Positions 58,601-64,000 of a DNA stretch of 64,000 nt are shown here, one piece after another. This DNA comes from Linepithema humile (Eukaryota > Arthropoda > Insecta > Hymenoptera > Formicidae): assembly GCF_040581485.1 (NCBI RefSeq), contig NC_090128.1, positions 31,650,931 through 31,714,930 of the forward strand, written 5' to 3'. The position numbers were made by a program, and so were the translations under genes. Each line of letters opens with the position of its first letter. The first letter of the stretch is position 1. Under the pieces are notes generated by a model that made no database searches, was not told the DNA's origin, and worked only from the letters and a program-made list of their open reading frames with translations.

Positions 58601-61600
58601 ATTAACGTTTCGTGGGTAACGGATTCCTCTGCGGTTTATTCGTGGAACTCTCCGACATTCTCAAGTACCTCAGGAAACAGTTATAGCACGCTACTGGGTC
58701 ACGTGAAACATGTTGGTATTCTTAAAAGAACGGAAAACCCATGAACTTTGTCTGAATGTAACGCTTCGTAGAGATCGGCCTTGGAGAAGGTCGGATCTTG
58801 ACCATGCTCGCCTAAATGAAAGAAACGAGAGAACGAGGAGAAACGTGCCGGACTCCCGGAATATAAGATTTCTTAATCGTTTTCAATGGCCGTTGAACTC
58901 GCCATGTGATGCATAAGCGTGGATATGATATATTCCAGCTGACTCGTATGCAATATAAAAAAAAAATAAAAAAAGAAAATTATAAAATTGCTAATTGTCA
59001 TATAAAACAAAATGTTTCTTGTGAGATTTTTATTCGTCAGGTGATTATTCGATATACTTATGTCTCTTTTCATAAAGATTCACATTGTACCGCGTTTAAA
59101 ATCGATTTCTGTATAAACTTTACAGTTAATCAAACGTTTCGATGCACAGTATCATTGCACTTGCCTACACGATTAAGAATGCGAATCAGTTCAACTGGAC
59201 ATTGGCAAATTACATTTGATTAACGTGGTTTGCAAAGAAGTTTTGTTTCCACGGACACAGAATAATTAGAAATGCGAGTCACTTCGAATACTGATCAGTC
59301 TACAGAATGTAAACTAATTTAAATAGTCTTTTCATTCTGAAAGTGAGGTTGAAAAATTTATATGCATTACCCATCAGAGATAAGTACCGTTTAAATCGTG
59401 TACAACATTACACACAGTTGCAATAATTTCAAAAATATACAATATTTATATACAATCTGTCTAAATTAACAATTATTAGCCGTTTAAAGGTAGAACCATC
59501 TCAAATCTATAATTTGTGACAAGATTTTATATACAATTCATGAAAAAAAAATATAAATTATAGTCAAAAAATTAACAACATGACTTTTCAAGCATATATC
59601 CTATTATGATTGACTTCCAATATTATTTCGTCCAATTTCGACTCAACAAAGTATGTAGATCATCCTAGCGCAGAAAGTGTGAATGATGCTAGATTGAGGT
59701 TTAACTTATTTAATCATGGAAAATCCCATAAGTTTCTCCTGCGGGCGCACGCTTGGCGCCGCGGACAATGAGAGTGTTTTTGTCGCTCGGATGATAGTGA
59801 AATCGTTAATGGTGCGTCATGTGTTGTGCGATTGCGGGGATCGACGACGCGTTTGAGCGCATAATGCACGCGCGTCTTGATTCGTGCATGGACACGTCGA
59901 TTTTCTCCTTGGCAGACACGGTCTATTGACATCCAGCGCGCATCCACCGCAATGCGCGCGCCGAGTGCTCAAAGTCGCTCGCGACTCTAATTACGCGGGA
60001 ATATTTCCTAATCAGTACATTTCACTGGCGCCAAGTCTGTCACCGAACACGGCTGTACCTTCCATTATGCCGTCGACGCAGCGGAAAGTATTATTCATAC
60101 GCGAGGGATTTTGTTATTACACGCGCAAATAGTTTCCAACAAACTCTGTTGAAAAAATCGGCAGATCTCCCGAGTCGAAATTTAGCACCTATATTGAACC
60201 TTAATCTTTTATTTTGAGGTAGGCATAAGAGAGTCAAAGTAGATGTTATGCATTGTATCGTATGTATATAATAGCACCTACTTTGGCGCTACAATATGTC
60301 TGAAATTTCCTTTTTTCCTGCTAAAGCTTCAAAGTAGGCTTTAGTTAAAACCCTCCGTTGACCCGCTTTAGACCCTGAAAATATATAGATTCCTTTTTGC
60401 CAGCACTACTTTTATGATATTATCAAGAAATTCTAATGATTGCAAATGTTCACAATAAAGAAAAATACTAACTATAATTTTGATTAACGATAATTTTTAA
60501 TAGCATACAATTTAAAAATATCATTAATCAATACCATTTAGTTGAATTTTATTATCTTTTGAAAATTTGTAATTATTAGAAATTTCTTGATAATATCAAA
60601 ATATAATATCAAAATTCAACTATTGAGTATTAATTTCTAATATTTTTAAAAATTCTATGTTATTAAAAATTATCATCAATTAAAATTATATAGTTAGTAA
60701 TTTTTTTTATTATTGTGAAGATTTTTGCAATCATTAGAATTTCTTGATAATATCATAAAACTAGTGCTGAAAATCCATATACCTTTGTGATTATATTAAA
60801 AATATTAAATTAAGATATTAAATATAAAATAAGATACTAAAAACATTACATAATATTTATTGAATTAAATATTATTTATTAAGTATATGTAATACATATA
60901 GTTAAGAGTATATTATTAAGTATAGTTAACATGCGTTAAAACAAGTTCAGACAGAAATATTTATACAGAAAAAGGTCCAAATTAAGACTGAAACGTTTGA
61001 TAATATTGTATCACTTAATAAAGCAATAATCAAAATACAACCACATTATGCATATTGCTCGTATAGTTTTTCATTCTTATTTGAATTTTAACGAGTACAT
61101 CTAAAATAGTTAACATTTAATAAAAAAATTAATTTAAAAAAATTTTTTTGCGCTGAATCTTTTTCAGATATCATATCACTATTTTGAAGAAGGAAACGGA
61201 AAGGTATCAATATTAATAAAAGTTGGAAATGCAACGAATTAAATATTTTTCTTTATGATTAAACATTATAATAACTTTTATAGGTCGAATTTATCTAGTA
61301 TATATATATATACTAGATAAAAGTTCGAGGTTTAATGGAGGAGTTCTCGCAGTAATACAATCTATTTTGTGAGGCTCTATAGGTTTAAAGTAGTATTTCA
61401 ACATCAAATTATAGGAGATCAAGTTTTAAAAGAGGAGTTCTAGGTTCTAATTCCGTAAAAATAGGTTCATATAGGCTGTATGAGCATTAAAAGAGACACT
61501 AAATTTCGACTCGGGCTGTCGGTCACTTTATTTCTTTGTTTTCAGCCCACTCGCAATTATAGAGAAAACATTTCTTGTTATATCAAAGATCGTTGTTCCG

Positions 61601-64000
61601 TAAGAAAGCCTAGAACGGACCCGGATGTCATTATATCGTCTCGAGTGTTCCATCGTCAAAATTCCATGATACTTTTTATGTGGAACATCCGCATTCATGG
61701 GTTCCTGCGTTGTAGACCACGCTTAAGAAGTTACAGACCGGACGAGAGACTGGTTTTCTCCGAAGGATGCTTTTCAGCATCGTCACTGCGCGCTGGCAAG
61801 GGTGCGAAGAGCGAAAAGGATCGAGAGAACTTGGTTTATTTTTTACTTCCATGACGACCTTGCCAGCCGTGCAAGGATCTCCGCGTTTCTTGACCCCTGC
61901 TGGGTATCTTTCTCCCCGGATCCGTTGTGCTTATACCTTGCTCATCTTCGTCGCCGATGGTCCCGGGAGGTAAACATTCTACCAGGAACGGAGGGGACTA
62001 CTTCTTCTTCGTCGAAGTCGTTTTACTTGATGAGATTCGCGAAACTCGACTGCGCTTTGGTGTAATTTTCTGGAATCTTGCTTATGGCGGTGTAATCGCA
62101 TCTTAAAAATAAATCACTTGCTTTGTTCCGAGGTGCAATATAATTTTTATGTGAACGCTGTTTGTTGATTGGTGGTACATTGAACGTTAATGGAAATTAT
62201 TTTCAAAATAAGATAAAGCAGATATTCCGTCAGTATTTGAAATGTCATAAATAATGACATTAAATCTATTCCACTTTCAATCTTTAAATATACAAATAAG
62301 AGCTATTACAAAATTCTGATAATAAATTTCACCTGCTTTTTTATCTTGTTATCACGTTTATGTGTTTTTCTCATATTTTAGCTATTAATATATGCAGATT
62401 TATTTATCTATATTTATATCTCAAATATCCTGTTATTTTTTTTATACGTTTATACGTTGGAACATATTTTAATTTTATGCTCTACACCTATATTAATTAT
62501 CTATTTATATCGGTCGAAGCGTAAATGCGGCGAAGAAAGCTGGCTGCTAATCCAGATTTAATGACTGCGGATTTAAACTCATTACACGCGCATCGAGTTT
62601 TATGTCGAACATCACAGGCATCCCGCCATCTCTGCCAGTACGATAATCATGATTTACGAGCTATAATTTAATGTAAACACCGAGGAATTGAGGAACTAAC
62701 TAAGCGCAGTTAGGGGCTTTCCTAATTAGCACATTGATTTGCTTATATTAACAGACTCTAACAGCATTAAGTAACTCTTATTTCTTAGAGACAGTGGTGA
62801 CGTTGTGTCGCCAGACGCCTTGCGCAGCGTTCCGTTTCAACCGGTAAAACTTTACACCGACTTGCGAATTAAGCAGACGTCATCTCACGAATTCGTGCAA
62901 TCCGTTAAATCCCGTGAAAGTGGATATAAATTATCTTTATAGAGGCAGACGCTTTCGAAATTTTTGAGGCATACGGCGCCACACATTTTTCTCATAAAAA
63001 TCGTAAACATCCGACAAAATGTTAAGCGTGAAATATGTGAAAGCCGCCTACACAATGGAAGTTAAATACTTCTTAAATGATGAGTGTTTTTTAATTAAAC
63101 AATGTGTAAATTAATTCATTATTTCCACATACGTCGAATTATATTTTATGTCGAGGATTCTTTAATATCTGTGTTTCGATCTCTTTGGTCCTCATCGCCA
63201 ATAAAGGGTATCGCGACACTCAAATGAATCATTCGATGAGTTATCGATCGTTATTTTCAGTAACAGCGTGCAAATTCTCGGGCTCATTGTGCACGATACC
63301 ATGTGACTATACGACGGTATCAAGGTCGTGTGACGAGTGGAGCGAACTGATCGTGTATCGAAGCAATTGATCACTCGAGAACAATTTTAGTTTGAACATT
63401 TTGCGGTGCTTTGTGTTTTTCAAATGTACATCGATATATTTTCAGATGTATTTTCCGTTTAAAAATCCAACACAATAATAAAACATTTAATTGTTTTTTT
63501 TTTTTAATATAGGGTTACACGAATCTGATTTTGTAGAAATTATTGATAATTTTCCGTCATCAAAACTTGCTGCATCATCATTTAAAATAGTATTGTTTTT
63601 GTGTAAAATTTAGCTCTACAAAAACATATCTCTTAAAGAGAATAACAAATAAATATGGCGCAATATACAGGGTGTCTGGCAATAATCGCCCCACCGGTCA
63701 TATACAGGTAGAGGAGGTCAAATCGAGTAGAAAAGTCCTTTACCATTTTTTAATTTTCATAATAAGTACTGAGTAATTAACGAAAAAAGATCGGCGAATC
63801 CGCGCGAGTAAAGCGCGCGCGGTGAGAAGGACGTCCCACTGCTACGCGATCACTAGGACACAAGGATCTAGCGTTACGCGCCGCTCGTATGTTGCCATTG
63901 TCATTTGTAGAGCGCTCCTCCCAACGCTTCATCGCGCGCCTAGTGATCGCATAGCAGTGGGATGTCCTTCTCGCTGCGCGCGCTTTACTTGCACGGATTC
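28673..64000 (+). CDS. Best1: Bestrophin chloride channel, first four coding exons (continues past right edge)
   Basis: Coding exons 28673-28743, 48271-48381, 50938-51109 and 54697-54826 join in phase (2, 2, 0, 1) to give 161 residues; no later exon was found before 64000. Bestrophins are pentameric calcium-activated anion channels of the plasma membrane. Residues 1-24 (MTISYASEV, FGCFWRILIK) match the family N-terminus. Exon 2 encodes WRGSVYKLIWRELLAYLFFY with the first membrane helix. Exon 3 carries the pore neck IPMSFVLGFYVSLVVKRWW with Ile 77, Phe 81 and Phe 85 (one position above human I76, F80, F84) and LPWPDNLALF. Exon 4 is DERGRLMRRNIVRYAVLAYV through to MVDV. The exon 4 donor (GTCAGT) leaves one base, so the reading frame continues. 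Which insect bestrophin paralogue this is cannot be decided from the N-terminus. Confidence 0.93.
31649..32188 (+). repeat. Diverged direct repeats containing TATAAATA
   Basis: 31649-31688 (CTATAAATACGCCAGAATG, then TCCAGGAATAGAAAATC) and 32150-32188 (CTATAAATACATACCATG, then TCCAAGAATAGAAAATC) are clear copies. A third CTATAAATAC lies at 32118. The copies are about 500 bp apart. Confidence 0.7.
32481..32541 (+). repeat. 33-bp tandem duplication
   Basis: TTTATTTGGCAACTTTCGAC at 32481 recurs at 32514 with one change (TTCCGAC). Confidence 0.85.
34531..35238 (+). CDS. Long open frame in a CpG-rich patch, doubtful coding
   Basis: This 235-codon frame is the longest uninterrupted one outside the retrotransposon and the mariner. 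It starts with a hydrophobic stretch (MFIASFLCAAFLIIQKLRL), then becomes Arg/Ser/Ala-rich (SSRRIASSSRTPCASMSTRR) where DNA turns CpG-rich (about 34640-35140). There is no domain, no low-complexity protein repeat and no neighbouring exon. Open frames also occur on the opposite strand (34885-34637). GC-rich DNA has few stop codons, so chance openness, a promoter/enhancer or an alternative first exon of bestrophin are all more likely than a protein gene. Confidence 0.15.
   Translation: MFIASFLCAAFLIIQKLRLIRFISRSFVLSNSRTALNCLAARRQYRLTTFELARCDERVLSHHRAASSRRIASSSRTPCASMSTRRLSLCTAPNDNEKKSERRRRLALGCALHFDCVTHISLTSLVFRRPLAHKHAGERFSQTARDDAGLKCRYTPPGMSNRLETRADPVPSPSAPSLARPRVLMFPRTRILGLPVTVVRINEHLPELIRFLCGRRNYNLKEKLYCKLKKFSLRI
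46590..46621 (+). repeat. CT microsatellite
   Basis: A pyrimidine tract ending in about ten uninterrupted CT units. Confidence 0.85.
47375..47660. repeat. TA-rich simple-sequence tract
   Basis: Dense TATATA and GTATATA motifs with poly-T/poly-A runs, of low complexity throughout. Confidence 0.75.
47821..47880 (+). repeat. Two-copy 30-bp tandem repeat
   Basis: AATATATATGACAGGTTTTT at 47821 and TAATATATACGACAATTTTT at 47851, each ending GAAAGGT, give a unit of exactly 30 bp. Confidence 0.65.
48382..50937 (+). other. Bestrophin intron 2
   Basis: Donor GTAAGT, acceptor TCTTTGCAG. The only open frames are short and on both strands around 48679-48910; no family was recognised and no repeat element seen. 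Confidence 0.6.
51110..54696 (+). other. Bestrophin intron 3 with a MITE
   Basis: Donor GTAAGT, acceptor TGTTTCAG. It contains the inverted-repeat element at 52783-53089. The minus-strand frame 53676-53383 lies in a locally GC-rich patch and has no recognisable domain. Confidence 0.6.
52783..53089. mobile_element. MITE-like element with about 46-bp terminal inverted repeats
   Basis: Left arm 52783-52831 (CATGGAAAGTTGCTGAAAC through to GCACATAG) matches the reverse complement of 53032-53077. The right end continues outward as GAGACATCCCGTAC, i.e. GTACGGGATGTCTC reading inward. About 200 bp of non-coding AT-rich DNA lies between the arms. The outer left end is degraded, so no target duplication could be read. 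The end motif resembles the GGGATGTC-type ends of insect DNA transposons; the superfamily is unassigned. Confidence 0.75.
58068..58122 (+). repeat. ATC trinucleotide microsatellite
   Basis: Imperfect runs of CATCATTATCATCATCATC, interrupted once by GCGGATCGT. Confidence 0.9.
60381..60784. repeat. Long foldback (about 400 bp) with near-complete arm pairing
   Basis: The left arm from 60401 (CAGCACTACTTTTATGATAT, then TATCAAGAAATTCTAATGAT) is the inverse of the right arm ending near 60770 (ATTAGAATTTCTTGATAATA, then TCATAAAACTAGTGCTG). Pairing continues with small gaps to the middle (60540-60620). It is AT-rich and non-coding. It could be a foldback MITE or a hairpin RNA source. Confidence 0.85.
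61291..61320. repeat. Perfect 30-bp palindrome
   Basis: TTATCTAGTATATAT followed by its exact complement. Confidence 0.95.
63663..64000. mobile_element. Foldback transposon-like element cut by the window edge
   Basis: It starts near ACAGGGTGTCTGGCAATAAT (63669), an end motif common in insect DNA transposons. A 62-bp inverted repeat follows: 63796-63857 against 63939-64000, 56 of 62 positions paired, separated by 81 bp. Both arms are much more GC-rich than the intron. The right part of the element lies outside the window. Confidence 0.7.

Larger units (their letters stand above)
54827..64000 (+). other. Bestrophin intron 4, incomplete at the window edge
   Basis: No further bestrophin exon was found. 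Contents: a CpG-rich patch at about 57050-57430 open in several frames on both strands, an ATC microsatellite at 58068-58122, a long foldback at 60381-60784, a TA palindrome at 61291-61320, a 124-codon frame without domains at 61480-61854, and a foldback element at the right edge. Confidence 0.5.

Noticed and set aside
61480..61854. 124-codon plus-strand frame as the next bestrophin exon
   Set aside because: Its translation shares none of the bestrophin segments expected after MVDV, and it starts and ends without matching splice phases.

Overview
The window looks like insect nuclear DNA, most likely hymenopteran and ant-like. It is AT-rich and intron-rich with short exons, carries a mellifera-type mariner, and encodes insect-style orthologues of CLN3, L-lactate dehydrogenase and bestrophin. 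The host genes were assembled by reading exons across GT-AG boundaries and checking that codon phases agree. No tRNA, rRNA, CRISPR array or bacterial-type operon was found.

Layout: (1) 1-1510, minus strand: the first three exons of a secreted ADAMTS-type metalloprotease whose 3' part lies beyond the left edge. (2) 2759-3645: an internally deleted mariner with near-perfect terminal inverted repeats and a TA duplication. (3) 5006-5230: a 74-codon open stretch that may be an orphan or leader exon. (4) 10095-21445, plus strand: a complete seven-exon battenin (CLN3) gene of 416 codons. Its 7.4-kb first intron holds an almost complete DIRS-type tyrosine-recombinase retrotransposon (about 11526-16561). 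That element has inverted terminal repeats, an internal complementary region, a spliced gag, a broken RT/RNase H/methyltransferase frame and an open recombinase frame. A 143-bp palindromic insertion sits inside it. (5) 23907-26577, plus strand: an eight-exon L-lactate dehydrogenase with an Arg/Ser-rich N-terminal extension that resembles a mitochondrial targeting sequence. (6) 28673 to the right edge, plus strand: the first four coding exons (161 codons) of a bestrophin chloride channel. Its first intron is 19.5 kb and its 3' part is outside the window.

The rest is AT-rich intron and intergenic DNA with several foldback or MITE-like repeats (52783-53089, 60381-60784, 63663-64000), local tandem repeats, and CpG-rich patches near 34640-35140 and 57050-57430.

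The four host genes show no evident functional link: an extracellular protease, a lysosomal membrane protein, a metabolic enzyme and an anion channel. The most unusual locus is the DIRS element in CLN3 intron 1. Its two-part hairpin-bearing internal complementary region, gag intron made largely of tandem repeats, and atypical recombinase box II merit closer study.
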